From a virus, in IMG/VR virus record IMGVR_UViG_3300036823_000160, positions 1 to 64,000 of that record: a DNA stretch of 64,000 nt. One strand, written 5' to 3'. The notes beneath the pieces are model-generated. The model saw only the letters and a program-made list of their open reading frames with translations. It was not told the origin of the DNA and searched no databases. Below are positions 23,529-31,969 of this stretch, one piece after another. A program made the position numbers and the translations under genes. Position 1 is the first letter of the stretch. Each line of letters opens with the position of its first letter.

Positions 23529-23896
23529 GCCGCCTCGATCACATCGTCGCGCGTCGGCGCGAGGACCCGCGCGCGCCTCGAGTGCAGTACACGCAGTCGA
23601 GCGCGCGCGGCTACCGGTTCTCGGTGAAGAACTGGACCTCGAAGTGGCACAAGCAGGGCTCGTCCTGGGGGCGCACGCGCGTCGCCGACCTCGCCGAGCG
23701 CCGCGCTGGTCGCGCACCCCAGCGCGTGCAGACCCCGAGCCCGAGCGCCGCGAAGATCGGCGCCGCTACCGAGCGCGCGATCGCTCGGATTCGCGCGATG
23801 CCGGCGCCCGAAGGCATGTCCCGCCAGGTCCGGCGCGCGCTCACTCGGCGTGCCGAGACCACCGCGCGCGCCGCCCTGTCTCGGGCGGGGGCGTAG
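23525..23896 (+). CDS. basic hypothetical protein
   Basis: A 123-residue strongly basic protein (Arg/Ala-rich, 'KNWTSKWHKQGSSWGRTRVADLAERR...'), GTG in a GTGA overlap. Basic charge suggests nucleic-acid binding; no family recognised. Confidence 0.6.
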   Translation: MSRLDHIVARRREDPRAPRVQYTQSSARGYRFSVKNWTSKWHKQGSSWGRTRVADLAERRAGRAPQRVQTPSPSAAKIGAATERAIARIRAMPAPEGMSRQVRRALTRRAETTARAALSRAGA

Positions 23897-23900
23897 CAAG

Positions 23901-24302
23901 ATGCGGCTCGGCGGCGACAACCAGTTCGACACCTCGGAGCTCGAGCTCGCGGATGTCGACGACCTCGACGGCGCGCTCAACGTTGCGGTCGAGGTACTGG
24001 GGGAATACGGCGTCGAGCCCGATGGGCACACGAGGATCGAGCGACTCGCACGGTTCGTGGCCTTCAACCTGGGAGACGACGTTCGGGTCGTCACTGCGGG
24101 GCTCGTCTCTCTCGCCAAGTTCGAGTGGGAGGCCGAAGATGATTGGGGCGGACAGCCCATGCCGTGCCTGGGCGTGGTCGAGCGCGTCGGCTCGAAGATC
24201 GGCGTGCGCCGGATCGCCCTCCCACTCACGTCGAACGGGGCACGCAAGCTCGCAGCCGCGCTGATTCGCATCGCGCACATCGTCGACAACGACGGGGACT
24301 AG
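23901..24302 (+). CDS. acidic hypothetical protein
   Basis: A 133-residue acidic protein from ATG 23901 ('LELADVDDLDGALNVAVEVLGEYG', 'KFEWEAEDDWGGQPMPCLGVV'). Between the basic protein before it and the helicase after it, it could be a small replication accessory factor; this is position only. No family recognised. Confidence 0.6.
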   Translation: MRLGGDNQFDTSELELADVDDLDGALNVAVEVLGEYGVEPDGHTRIERLARFVAFNLGDDVRVVTAGLVSLAKFEWEAEDDWGGQPMPCLGVVERVGSKIGVRRIALPLTSNGARKLAAALIRIAHIVDNDGD

Positions 24303-24305
24303 CCC

Positions 24306-26255
24306 GTGGCCGACGACTGGCGCCCCATCAACCCGAAGTTCACGAACGGGAACGGGATCCTAGGTCCACGCAGATTGCCCGTCGCATCGTCGCCCGATCT
24401 CACACGCGTTCTCGCACTTCCCAGGCGCGCCCCTGTGCGAGGGGGCACCGCGACCGCTCAGGCGCTCGTGGAGATCGGGATGCAACGCTACTCGCTTGGA
24501 GAGCGGACGTGCGCATGCCGAGCCATCGATCCCGAGCGGGCGCGCGCAGCTGACGAGGAGGGTCGGTCGCCGTGCGTGTCGCGCCTGCTCTGGCTGCAGG
24601 GCTGGCTGCTTCACGAGATCACGGTCGCGAACGGCGTTATCGCGAACGCTGCGGTAGGCGGCGGCAAGGGCCTCGTGAACATCCTGGCGCCGCTCGCACT
24701 CCGTGACTGCCCCGTCTGCCTACTACTGGTCCCGCCTTCCCTCCTCGACCAGATCACGACCGAGTACCAGCTCTACGCCGAGCACTTCCGCGTTCCGGGT
24801 CTCGTTGTTCATCTGCCTGGAAGGCAGACCTGGTCGCGACCGCCTCGCGGCGACGAACCGATGCTGCACGTGGTCGGCTACTCGAAGTTGAGCGGGATCG
24901 ACAACTCGGAGCTCATCGAGCGCCTGCGGCCGGACGCGATCATCGCTGACGAGTGCGACGCGCTCGGGTCGCTCGAGAGCGCCCGCGTCCTTCGCTTCGC
25001 GCGGTTCATGATGGAGAACGAGCGCGTGCGGTTCTGCGGGTGGACGGGCTCGCTCACCGATAGGAAGCTGCTCGAGTTCGCCCATCTCTCGGCGTTCGCG
25101 CTGCGCGAGAACTCGCCGCTCCCTCTGGATCGCGAGGTGACCGAGGACTGGGGCCGGTGCATCGATGACTCGGTGAATCCTGCGCCCGCTGGCGCGTTGG
25201 CCAGGATGCTCGAGCCGAACGAGCATCAGTCGCAGATCCGCCAAGCGTTCCGCCGGCGGCTGTCTCAGACAGCAGGCTTCGTCCTCGTTGAGGGCGAGCA
25301 GGTGATCACGAACTCGAGCGGACGGGTCGAACTGGTCGTACGCGAAAAGGAATCCCCCCTGATCCCGGAGATCGTCGATGACGCGCTCAAGAAGGTCCGG
25401 GACTTCATTCGCCCCGATACCCTCGGCGGCAGCGACCAGGACGAGATCCTCGTGGACCCCCTCGAGCAAGCACGATGCGCGCGCGAGGTCGCGACCGGCG
25501 TGTTCTATCGCTGGATCTTCCCGCGTGGCGAGAAGCGCGAGGTGATCTACGAGTGGTACGAGGCACGGAAATCGTGGAACTCCGAGCTCCGGCACAAGAT
25601 GCTACGTGGCGAGGTCAACCTCGACTCGCCAAAGCTATGCGAGAACGCCGCGCGCCGCGCGTGGGGTGATGCTCCCAAGGACGCGAACCTGCCCGAGTGG
25701 GAGGCAGAGTGCTGGCCGCGCTGGCGCGACATCTCCCCCCAGGTCGAGCCCAAGACCGAGGCGGTCCGACTGCACCCGTTCCTGGCCGAGGACGCGGCGC
25801 GGTGGGGGCTCGAGCACAGCGGCCAAGGCAACGCGGGGATCATCTGGTACACGATGGTCGAGCTGGCGCAGTGGATCGCCGAGCTCTCCGGTCATGCCCT
25901 GCCCGTGCACGGCGGAGGCCCCAACGCCGGCAAGGCGATCGCGCGCGAGGACGGATCACGGACGATCATCGCCTCGATCAAGTCGCACGGTCGCGGTCGC
26001 GACAGGCTCCAGTACTCGTTCGCGCGCCAGCTCCTGGTGAACATGCCGTCATCCGACCGCGTGATCACCCAGTTGCTGGGCCGACTACACCGTCGCGGCC
26101 AGCCCAAGCCGCTGGTGGACACGGAGGCGTATCTGCACACGGACGAGCTCCGGTCCTCCATGCGGCAGGCGCTGCGTCGCGGCGAGTACGTAGAGGAGAT
26201 CACCGGCGAGAAACGGAAGCTTCTGTCTGCCTGGACCGGTGATCTCGACGATTGA
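24306..26255 (+). CDS. SF2 (SNF2-like) helicase
   Basis: A 649-residue protein. Motif I 'AAVGGGKGLVN' (about 118-128) is a relaxed Walker A without the usual GK[ST]. It is followed by 'LLLVPPSLLDQ', Walker B-like 'IIADECDAL' (about 213-221), motif III 'GWTGS', and motif VI 'QLLGRLHRRGQ' near 595. The layout is that of phage SNF2-type ATPases found beside DNA polymerase genes. The weak Walker A leaves ATPase activity uncertain. Starts at GTG 24306, four bases after the preceding stop. Confidence 0.78.
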   Translation: MADDWRPINPKFTNGNGILGPRRLPVASSPDLTRVLALPRRAPVRGGTATAQALVEIGMQRYSLGERTCACRAIDPERARAADEEGRSPCVSRLLWLQGWLLHEITVANGVIANAAVGGGKGLVNILAPLALRDCPVCLLLVPPSLLDQITTEYQLYAEHFRVPGLVVHLPGRQTWSRPPRGDEPMLHVVGYSKLSGIDNSELIERLRPDAIIADECDALGSLESARVLRFARFMMENERVRFCGWTGSLTDRKLLEFAHLSAFALRENSPLPLDREVTEDWGRCIDDSVNPAPAGALARMLEPNEHQSQIRQAFRRRLSQTAGFVLVEGEQVITNSSGRVELVVREKESPLIPEIVDDALKKVRDFIRPDTLGGSDQDEILVDPLEQARCAREVATGVFYRWIFPRGEKREVIYEWYEARKSWNSELRHKMLRGEVNLDSPKLCENAARRAWGDAPKDANLPEWEAECWPRWRDISPQVEPKTEAVRLHPFLAEDAARWGLEHSGQGNAGIIWYTMVELAQWIAELSGHALPVHGGGPNAGKAIAREDGSRTIIASIKSHGRGRDRLQYSFARQLLVNMPSSDRVITQLLGRLHRRGQPKPLVDTEAYLHTDELRSSMRQALRRGEYVEEITGEKRKLLSAWTGDLDD

Positions 26256-26280
26256 AAGCGACCACGCGAGCTCCGGGTTC
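26254..26280 (+). promoter_or_regulatory. bipartite phage promoter element
   Basis: GAAAGC, 15 bases, GGGTTC; both boxes perfect. Unlike most copies the gene starts 35 bases downstream and has a strong AGGAGA ribosome-binding site, so this transcript would carry a leader. Confidence 0.7.
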
Positions 26281-26315
26281 TGGTCTCGCTCTCAACGAGC
26301 AGGAGAACGAAGAAC

Positions 26316-27035
26316 ATGGGTAAGTACGGACACATTCTCAAGGGCATCAAGGACTCCAAGCCGATGGGGGGGTTCATCGACAAGTTCCCCGAAGGTACCT
26401 ACCTCCTAGCGCTCAAGCGCTACGAGCCGGTTCAATCGGCCAAGAGCAAGAACGACTGGCGCATCGAGTCCGAGTGGCTCGTGATCGAGTCGTCGCTTCC
26501 CGAGTTCCTCGGCAAGACGCGCGGCTGGCCATGGTTCATCAACTCGCGGACGAGCGAGCACTCGGCCGAGTACGAGCAGGACCGCGCGAACCAGTTCCTC
26601 AGCGAGGCCATGAAGACGTTCACGTCCGATGGCGACGTCGCGGCACTTGTTGCGTTCGCGCAGCAGGTCTCCGGGCCTGGAGCACCGTTCGATCAGGACT
26701 CGTTCGCCGAGCTCCTGTCCGACGCGTCCCAGCCGCTTCGCGGGATGAAAATCCGCCTCGACGTCACCGAGCGCGCGGCGAAGGATAACCCGGCGAAGAA
26801 GTACCAGAACGCGAAGTGGACCGCGGTCTCGCAAACCCTTACCGAGGTCGCCGCGTACGGCAGTCAGATGGCCATGTTCGAGGCCAAGAACGCGCACCCG
26901 AACGCGCCGAACGCCGCGGCGTCGGCCCCGCGCGCCTCCGGGGTCGCTGCACCTGTTCCGCTCACGCTAGGAACCGCGTCGGCGCCGTTGGCGCTCAGTG
27001 GTGCGCCGACGCTCACGATCCCCGGAGCTCGCTAG
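26316..27035 (+). CDS. DUF669-like single-strand DNA-binding protein
   Basis: A 239-residue protein with a leadered start (AGGAGAACGAAGAACATG). 'FPEGTYLLALKRYEPVQSAKSKNDWRI' and 'ESEWLVIESSLPEFLGKTRGW' resemble phage DUF669/SSB-like proteins of replication operons. The C-terminal 50 residues are Ala/Pro-rich and disordered-looking, like an SSB tail. The strong RBS suggests high expression, as expected for a stoichiometric DNA-binding protein. Family assignment is by resemblance. Confidence 0.6.
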   Translation: MGKYGHILKGIKDSKPMGGFIDKFPEGTYLLALKRYEPVQSAKSKNDWRIESEWLVIESSLPEFLGKTRGWPWFINSRTSEHSAEYEQDRANQFLSEAMKTFTSDGDVAALVAFAQQVSGPGAPFDQDSFAELLSDASQPLRGMKIRLDVTERAAKDNPAKKYQNAKWTAVSQTLTEVAAYGSQMAMFEAKNAHPNAPNAAASAPRASGVAAPVPLTLGTASAPLALSGAPTLTIPGAR

Positions 27036-27037
27036 TT

Positions 27038-27430
27038 GTGCTGACCACGATCAGCACCGCGTTGGACATCGCCGCGTTCGTGTTTGTGGCCATGCTGCTC
27101 ACGTTCACGTTGCGGACGCCGTCTGTGCGCTCCGGCCCGATCATCACGATGTTGATGACCGTGATCACCGCCATCGTGATCGGCGCGTTCGCATTGCTTG
27201 CGGGGTGCAGTAACGCGAGCACGAACTCGCCGCTCATCTGGCGGACGCCACTTCCTGATGGCGACCAGGTATGCCGCTGGGACGATTCACGGACACGCGC
27301 CGGCTGCATCGCGGAGGGTCGCGTGTTCCTGTGCGCGCGCACGTCAGGCGCCTTCGTCGACTGCATGGAGGTGGCACGCCCTCTCGAGGATACGCCGGCA
27401 GATGGAAGCGCGAAGGGTGGTCACCCGTGA
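27038..27430 (+). CDS. membrane or lipoprotein-like protein with Cys-rich C-terminal domain
   Basis: A 130-residue protein from GTG 27038. It has two hydrophobic segments (about 10-26 and 33-56), the second ending in 'ALLAGCSN', a lipobox-like site. The outer domain 'PDGDQVCRWDDSRTRAGCIAEGRVFLC' is related to the lipoprotein at 27648 (C-x-W-x-D-x-R, C, xLC, DC/AC), so the two genes flanking the Acb2-like gene are paralogues. Confidence 0.65.
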   Translation: MLTTISTALDIAAFVFVAMLLTFTLRTPSVRSGPIITMLMTVITAIVIGAFALLAGCSNASTNSPLIWRTPLPDGDQVCRWDDSRTRAGCIAEGRVFLCARTSGAFVDCMEVARPLEDTPADGSAKGGHP

Positions 27431-27651
27431 GTGTGCGCGCCGAGTTCCAGACCCACCTCCTGAACGAGCGCGGGCTCGCCGCCGCGAGCGCGATTGGCCA
27501 GGTGTTCTCGGACGCGCTCGACAAGATCGAGGCGCTCGTCCCCTCGGGCCGCGAGCGCGCGCTCGTCACTACCAAGTTGCAGGAGGCGGCTTTCTTTGCC
27601 AAGCGCGCGATCGCGGTCGACCCCGCGAACCAGATCAAGGACGAGTCGTGA
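27427..27651 (+). CDS. acb2-like: Acb2/Tad1-type cyclic-nucleotide sponge (anti-CBASS)
   Basis: A 74-residue all-helical protein: 'FQTHLLNERGLAAASAIGQ', 'DALDKIEALVPSGRERALVTTKLQEAAFFAKRAIAVDPAN'-type content, with the hallmark order 'GRExALVxTKLEEAxFFAxxAI' recalled from the Acb2/Tad1 hairpin family. Acb2 proteins bind and sequester the cyclic nucleotides that activate CBASS and Thoeris defences. Length fits the family. It starts at GTG in a GTGA overlap and is flanked by two related envelope proteins. The assignment is from sequence pattern memory; ligand preference is not predictable here. Confidence 0.68.
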   Translation: MSVRAEFQTHLLNERGLAAASAIGQVFSDALDKIEALVPSGRERALVTTKLQEAAFFAKRAIAVDPANQIKDES

Positions 27652-27893
27652 TCAAGCTCGTCATCGCCGCAGCCCTCGTGCTGTCCGGGTGCAGGCACGC
27701 CGTGCCGCGCGAGTGGCGCGGCATTCCAGCGGGCCAGCGCTCGTGCTCGTGGCAAGACCACCGGGGTACCTGCGTCACGGACAGTCGCGCGTACCTGTGC
27801 ATCGACGACTGGCAGGAGAACCTGGTCGCGTGCGCGCCGATCGTCTCGCCGCCGTTGCCGCCCCCATCCTCACCACCGGCGGAACAGCCGTGA
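27648..27893 (+). CDS. small lipoprotein, paralogue of the 27038 protein
   Basis: An 81-residue lipoprotein: 'VIKLVIAAALVLSGC' carries the lipobox L-S-G-C at about residues 12-15. The mature part 'WRGIPAGQRSCSWQDHRGTC...YLC...VAC' is homologous to the outer domain of the 27038 protein. Ends in a Pro-rich tail. GTGA overlaps on both sides. Confidence 0.7.
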   Translation: MIKLVIAAALVLSGCRHAVPREWRGIPAGQRSCSWQDHRGTCVTDSRAYLCIDDWQENLVACAPIVSPPLPPPSSPPAEQP

Positions 27894-28732
27894 CCGCGCG
27901 TCTACCGGTCATCGGCTCGACCGCGAAGTCGACCGCGTTCGTGAGCGAGCGCCTCGACGGGCTCAATGGAACGTACCTGTTCCTCGACGGGAACGACAAG
28001 ATCACCGCGGGCAACGGGACACCCGGCGAGCCGAAGGCGAACGCGTTATCGCTCGTCCAGATCCAGGACTGTCCGGGCTCGACAGAGACGTGCCGCAAGA
28101 GCTGCTACGTTCATCCGCTCCAGAGCGCGCAGCCGGATCTACACGCACTCTATACGCACAACAGCACCGAGATCCGGCGCATCCTCGCGGACAAGCACCT
28201 CGCCGACGACTGGTCGAGGCGCCTCGCGAGCTGGATCTCGGCGAACGCTAGCGCGGGCTTTCGCTGGCATGTGAGCGGCGACGTGTTCTCGCTCGAGTAC
28301 GCCGAGTGGATCGCGGACGTGTGCCGCGAGAGCGCGAGCGTGCGCTCGTGGATCTACACGCGCTCGTTCCAATTCCTCGAGCCGCTTGTCGAAGTGTCCA
28401 CCACTCGCGGCGGCAACCTCGCGCTTAACCTGTCGGCGGACCAGGACAATTACCTCAACGCGTTCCAGGCGGTGGCGGCGCATCGCGTCCTCGGCCAATC
28501 CGTGCTGCGGATCTGCTACCTCACGACGGATGGCGAGATCCCGTTGTCGCTGCCGTTCGACTCGGTCGTGTTCCCGGACTACGCGCTGCGTCCGCGCCAG
28601 CACGCGACCCTCGCCGATAGCGAGTGGTGGCAGGGGCTCGAGCCGCGCCAACGCGCGATGGTCTGTCCGGTCGATGCGCACGGCAAGGCAGAGAAGCGGC
28701 GCTGTGGGCCCTGTCGTAAGTGCATGGACTAG
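27890..28732 (+). CDS. GP88-like phage protein
   Basis: A 280-residue protein similar in layout to the mycobacteriophage GP88 family: an N-terminal Cys group 'DCPGSTETCRKSCYVH', a TIM-barrel-like middle ('FRWHVSGDVFSLEYAEWIADVCR', 'SWIYTRSFQF', 'LALNLSADQDNY'), and a C-terminal Cys group 'RRCGPCRKCMD'. The Cys clusters suggest a metal or Fe-S site, and some relatives resemble radical SAM barrels. Biochemical role unknown. GTG start in a GTGA overlap. Confidence 0.65.
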   Translation: MTARLPVIGSTAKSTAFVSERLDGLNGTYLFLDGNDKITAGNGTPGEPKANALSLVQIQDCPGSTETCRKSCYVHPLQSAQPDLHALYTHNSTEIRRILADKHLADDWSRRLASWISANASAGFRWHVSGDVFSLEYAEWIADVCRESASVRSWIYTRSFQFLEPLVEVSTTRGGNLALNLSADQDNYLNAFQAVAAHRVLGQSVLRICYLTTDGEIPLSLPFDSVVFPDYALRPRQHATLADSEWWQGLEPRQRAMVCPVDAHGKAEKRRCGPCRKCMD

Positions 28733-28735
28733 CCC

Positions 28736-28981
28736 ATGGCGCAACCGATCACACCAGCCCAGGCGCACAATGCGTGCCTCGAAACCGCGTACGTGAGCCA
28801 CGTCGAGCGCGTGAACACGTTCCTGCGCAACACCCCGCCGAACACCGTAGGAGCGCGCTGGTTCTCCGTCGATGGGATCGCCTACAGCCATCTCTGGCGT
28901 CTGCAGCGCGAGTTCCAGGCCGCCGGTTGGACGGTCCGGCACATAGCGGACAGCGCGTCGTTCGTGTTCGAGGGGACCTAG
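28736..28981 (+). CDS. small hypothetical protein
   Basis: An 81-residue protein from ATG 28736 ('ARWFSVDGIAYSHLWRLQREFQAAGWTVRHIAD'), an alpha/beta pattern reminiscent of small phage proteins with no known role. Three bases after the GP88-like stop. Confidence 0.6.
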   Translation: MAQPITPAQAHNACLETAYVSHVERVNTFLRNTPPNTVGARWFSVDGIAYSHLWRLQREFQAAGWTVRHIADSASFVFEGT

Positions 28982-28982
28982 C

Positions 28983-29300
28983 GTGGCGCGCGACGCAGCC
29001 CGTATCCCCGATGTCATTGACGCACTTCGCGAGTATTGGCTCGCGAACCCGGATCTGCGCCTGTGCCAGGTCATCGGCAACCTCGTCAACGACGTGTGCG
29101 CGACCAAGCTCGGGCTCCAACGCGAGGTCCCGGACATGTCCTTGCGCGCGTACAACATCGAGGAGGGCGCGGTTCTCTCGTGGCTCGTGGCCCAACTCGG
29201 AGACGAATGCGATCGTTGCGGCGGCGCGCTCGCGTCGAACAGGCGCCAGACCGGTCAGCCGCTCTGGTGTTACCCGTGCCGCCCGATGATCGACCGATGA
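28983..29300 (+). CDS. hypothetical protein with N-terminal DUF1040-like segment and zinc knuckles
   Basis: A 105-residue protein. 'DAARIPDVIDALREYWLANPDLRLCQVIGNL' resembles a short phage family built around 'RDPARIxExLxxLxxxWxxNPDLRLGQLI'. The C-terminus has 'CDRCGGAL' and 'CYPC', a likely zinc ribbon. GTG start one base after the preceding stop; ATGA overlap at the end. Confidence 0.6.
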   Translation: MARDAARIPDVIDALREYWLANPDLRLCQVIGNLVNDVCATKLGLQREVPDMSLRAYNIEEGAVLSWLVAQLGDECDRCGGALASNRRQTGQPLWCYPCRPMIDR

Positions 29301-29533
29301 AGGTCTCGTTCGAGTTCGAGCTCGCGGGCACGGAGCTGACCCCGTACTACGGAGTCGTCGCCGAGTCCGATGGCAAGGTGCGCGCCAGCGGACGCTCGCG
29401 CAAGAACATCGCAAGCGCGTTCGATCTCGTGATCGCCGAACTCGTGGGCCGGAACGAGCCCGAGGACCGGTTGCTCGTCGTGTACGTGACCGCGCTGCGC
29501 AAGCAACTACCATCGGCGGCGGTGCCCTCGTGA
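29297..29533 (+). CDS. small hypothetical protein
   Basis: A 78-residue alpha/beta protein ('MKVSFEFELAGTELTPYYGVV', 'DRLLVVYVTALRKQL'). ATGA overlap with the previous gene and GTGA overlap with the next. No family recognised. Confidence 0.55.
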   Translation: MKVSFEFELAGTELTPYYGVVAESDGKVRASGRSRKNIASAFDLVIAELVGRNEPEDRLLVVYVTALRKQLPSAAVPS

Positions 29534-29769
29534 CCTTCCTCGTGACCTTCGGCGAGATCTGCGCCGCGCGCGACGATGCTCTTGCACGTTGGTCCACCTG
29601 GTGTGCGATCCAGCTCGTGCTGGCGGGCACTGCGCTGCCACACATTCGGCTCTGGCCATGCGGGTTCCTGCCTGGTATGGGTCAGGTTCACGACGCTTTG
29701 CTCGGGGAGGTTTCGCACTTTGGCCGACTCGAGATCGCCGAGATCCGTCGACGACAGGGATGGACATGA
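29530..29769 (+). CDS. small hypothetical protein
   Basis: A 79-residue protein ('VTFLVTFGEICAARDDALARWSTWCAIQ', 'VHDALLGEVSHFGRLEI'), GTG in a GTGA overlap. No family recognised. Confidence 0.55.
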   Translation: MTFLVTFGEICAARDDALARWSTWCAIQLVLAGTALPHIRLWPCGFLPGMGQVHDALLGEVSHFGRLEIAEIRRRQGWT

Positions 29770-29969
29770 GCCTCATCGGTCGCGCCGCCAGGTTCCTGGC
29801 GAAGGAACTCGCCGCCGGCGTCGTGCAGGAGTTCGGCAAGGAGCTCGGTCGACACATCGGCGACGCGCTCGGGACCGTCGCGGGTCGCCAGATCGATCCC
29901 GAACACGAGCGCGACGACAAGAAGCGCGAGGGTGCGAACGATGGCGAAACTGACGGGATCAAACCATGA
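29766..29969 (+). CDS. small hypothetical protein with amphipathic N-terminus
   Basis: A 67-residue protein: an amphipathic helix ('SLIGRAARFLAKELAAGVVQEFGKEL') followed by a highly charged tail. It could associate with membranes. ATGA overlaps both sides. Confidence 0.5.
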   Translation: MSLIGRAARFLAKELAAGVVQEFGKELGRHIGDALGTVAGRQIDPEHERDDKKREGANDGETDGIKP

Positions 29970-30325
29970 CACACCTGCGCTGGCTCGTGGATCGTTTGGT
30001 GTCTCGGGTGTGGTTCTGGCGCCATCACATCGAGGCCGTGATGCCGACCGACCAGGTTGGTCAGTACATGGCCGAGTGCTCGTGCGGTGGCGGGGTGCAG
30101 TTCGTGGCGCACTGGTCGCACGCGTCCGTGATCACGGTCTCGACGTGCGCGCTCGGCTCATGGTTGATGTGCCGCGGTCACGGTGTCGCGTTGTCACCCG
30201 CACGCATCGATCGATCGAGCGCTGAAAGCGCTCGCCCGATCTCGCGGTTCCTCGTCGAGTGCAGCTCGACCGCGTCGCCTCGTTTAGTACGACCGCGCTT
30301 GCGTTCGACCTCGAGACCCACGTAG
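29966..30325 (+). CDS. hypothetical protein overlapping the polymerase start
   Basis: A 119-residue protein with 'AECSCGGGVQFVAHW' and further Cys/His residues. The frame runs 67 bases into the DNA polymerase gene and covers its promoter element. A competing frame ends exactly at the TGA of TGAAAGC (30223), as at most other such promoters, so the true C-terminus is uncertain. Confidence 0.5.
   Translation: MTHLRWLVDRLVSRVWFWRHHIEAVMPTDQVGQYMAECSCGGGVQFVAHWSHASVITVSTCALGSWLMCRGHGVALSPARIDRSSAESARPISRFLVECSSTASPRLVRPRLRSTSRPT
30224..30250 (+). promoter_or_regulatory. bipartite phage promoter element (leaderless type)
   Basis: GAAAGC, 15 bases, CGGTTC, then 8 bases to GTG 30259 of the polymerase gene. 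Confidence 0.6.
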
Positions 30326-31728
30326 TACAGCCAGGGCTTCTAGTCCCGCCTGTCGTGTGCGGGTCGGCGGCGTGGCTCGAACCCGGACCGACGATCGCGG
30401 GTGCCCTCCTGGCCAAACAAGACGCGCTCGAGGCGTTCGCGAACGCGATCGAGGACCCGAACGTCGTCATCGTGGGCGCGAATATCGCCTACGACCTCGC
30501 GTGCTGTGTCGTCGAGCTCGCTCGGCTGGGCGTCGACGCGATACCTCAGGTGTTCGGCGCGCTCGAGGACGGCCGCGTGTTCGACGTGCAGATTGCCGAG
30601 GCGCTCAACGCGATCGCGTGCGGTCACCTTGGCAAGGATCCAAGGACGATGCAGCCGATCGTCACGCCGGGCACGAAGAAGCGTGGCCGGTACTCACTCT
30701 CGACCTGCGTCCTTCACGTGCTAGGACGCAGCGACGCGAAGGCGAACGACGAGTGGCGACTGCGCTACGCCGAGCTCGAGCACGTGCCGATCGCGGACTG
30801 GCCTACGGCCGCGCGCGACTACCCCATCGACGACGCGAAGAACACGCTTGAGGTCGGGCTAGCTCAGACAGGGCAGTTGCCGAAGGTCTATTCTAAGCAC
30901 TCGTTCGTCGACGTCGAAGGGCCCGAGAACCAGATCACGAGCGCGTGCCAGAACTGCGGCTCGACTCGGCACGCGATCGAATGCGTCGGTCGCGGGCCAC
31001 ACGCCAATCTCGTCGACCACGCGCGCCAGGTCCATACCGCGTTCTGTCTCCACCTCGGCGCGATGTGGGGGTTCCATGTCGATCAGGACGCGGTCGACAT
31101 CATCGAGCGTCACGCGATCCGTGATCGCGACAACGGTGTGACCCCGTTCCGCGAGGCCGGGATCGTGCGCGAGGACGGATCCGAGGACCAGTCGCTCCTC
31201 AAGAAACTTGTCCTGCTCGCATACGCACCGGACAGCGCCCCGTGCCCGTGCTGTGCCGGGACCGGCAGGATCCCCAGCCCGACGCAGAAACCCCTCCGGT
31301 GCCCGGCCTGTCGAGGCCGCTGCCAGCCCTGGAAGGGCGGCGGCAAGATCAAGGAGCCGACGGTCGAGTACTGCGCTACGTGCGCGACCGAGCAGTGCCC
31401 CACGGGATCGGGAAAGGTCCCCCACCCGAGGCCCGAGTTGATCGGCTGTGTCCTGCCCGAGAAGGTCAAGACCTGCGACGGAACCGGGTACGCGCTGACC
31501 GAGAGCGTTCCCAAGACGAACACCGGCGGCGTGGGCAAGGGCCGCAGCGTGCTGCACGAGTCCGGGGACGAGTTCCTGATGCGGCTCGGCGACTACAAGA
31601 AAAACGCGAAGGTCCTGCGCGTATACGTGCCGTACTTGCGCGGCGTCTTGATCGAGGACGACGAACACGGGGACGGCGCCGCCGTGGCTCCCGTAGAGGA
31701 ACCGGAGGAGGCCAGCGATGCTGAGTGA
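30259..31728 (+). CDS. polA-N: DNA polymerase A, N-terminal part (3'-5' exonuclease and thumb)
   Basis: A 489-residue first half of a family A polymerase. Exo I 'AFDLETHVV' (D17, E19), Exo II-like 'VGANIAYDLACC' and Exo III 'ARDYPIDDAKNT' form a DnaQ-like exonuclease. 'LVDHARQVHTAFCLHLGAMWGFHVDQDAV' and 'SVPKTNTGGVGKGRSVL...YKKNAKVLRVYVPYL' correspond to the region leading into the thumb. A DnaJ-like cysteine-rich insertion (CPCCAGTG, CPACRGRC, CATC) lies between. The palm is encoded two genes downstream. The start is set by the promoter 8 bases upstream. Confidence 0.85.
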   Translation: MQLDRVASFSTTALAFDLETHVVQPGLLVPPVVCGSAAWLEPGPTIAGALLAKQDALEAFANAIEDPNVVIVGANIAYDLACCVVELARLGVDAIPQVFGALEDGRVFDVQIAEALNAIACGHLGKDPRTMQPIVTPGTKKRGRYSLSTCVLHVLGRSDAKANDEWRLRYAELEHVPIADWPTAARDYPIDDAKNTLEVGLAQTGQLPKVYSKHSFVDVEGPENQITSACQNCGSTRHAIECVGRGPHANLVDHARQVHTAFCLHLGAMWGFHVDQDAVDIIERHAIRDRDNGVTPFREAGIVREDGSEDQSLLKKLVLLAYAPDSAPCPCCAGTGRIPSPTQKPLRCPACRGRCQPWKGGGKIKEPTVEYCATCATEQCPTGSGKVPHPRPELIGCVLPEKVKTCDGTGYALTESVPKTNTGGVGKGRSVLHESGDEFLMRLGDYKKNAKVLRVYVPYLRGVLIEDDEHGDGAAVAPVEEPEEASDAE

Positions 31729-31969
31729 CTTAGATAGCGAGTGCCCGAACGACTGCTGGTGCCGCTTTGTGCGCGTGGACGGTGTTCCCATCGAGATCGA
31801 GGAAGACAAACCGTTCACGGACCCTCGCTCGATCGCGTGCCCCGAAGCGGCCTGTGTGGGTACGCTTCGCTCCGGCGGACGCAACGTTCCCAACACACTC
31901 ACGTTCCTGATCTGCGACGTGTGCGCGTGCGCGTATGTCGCCGAGGACCGGCCGGGGATCTCGACGTGA
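31718..31969 (+). CDS. small Cys-rich protein inserted between the polymerase halves
   Basis: An 83-residue protein with several Cys pairs ('CPNDCWC', 'CPEAACVG', 'CDVCACAY'), likely zinc binding. ATG overlaps the end of the first polymerase part by 11 bases and follows a strong GGAGGAGG. The stop overlaps the start of the second part (GTGA). Its position suggests a linker or assembly factor for the split polymerase; that is inference. Confidence 0.65.
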   Translation: MLSDLDSECPNDCWCRFVRVDGVPIEIEEDKPFTDPRSIACPEAACVGTLRSGGRNVPNTLTFLICDVCACAYVAEDRPGIST

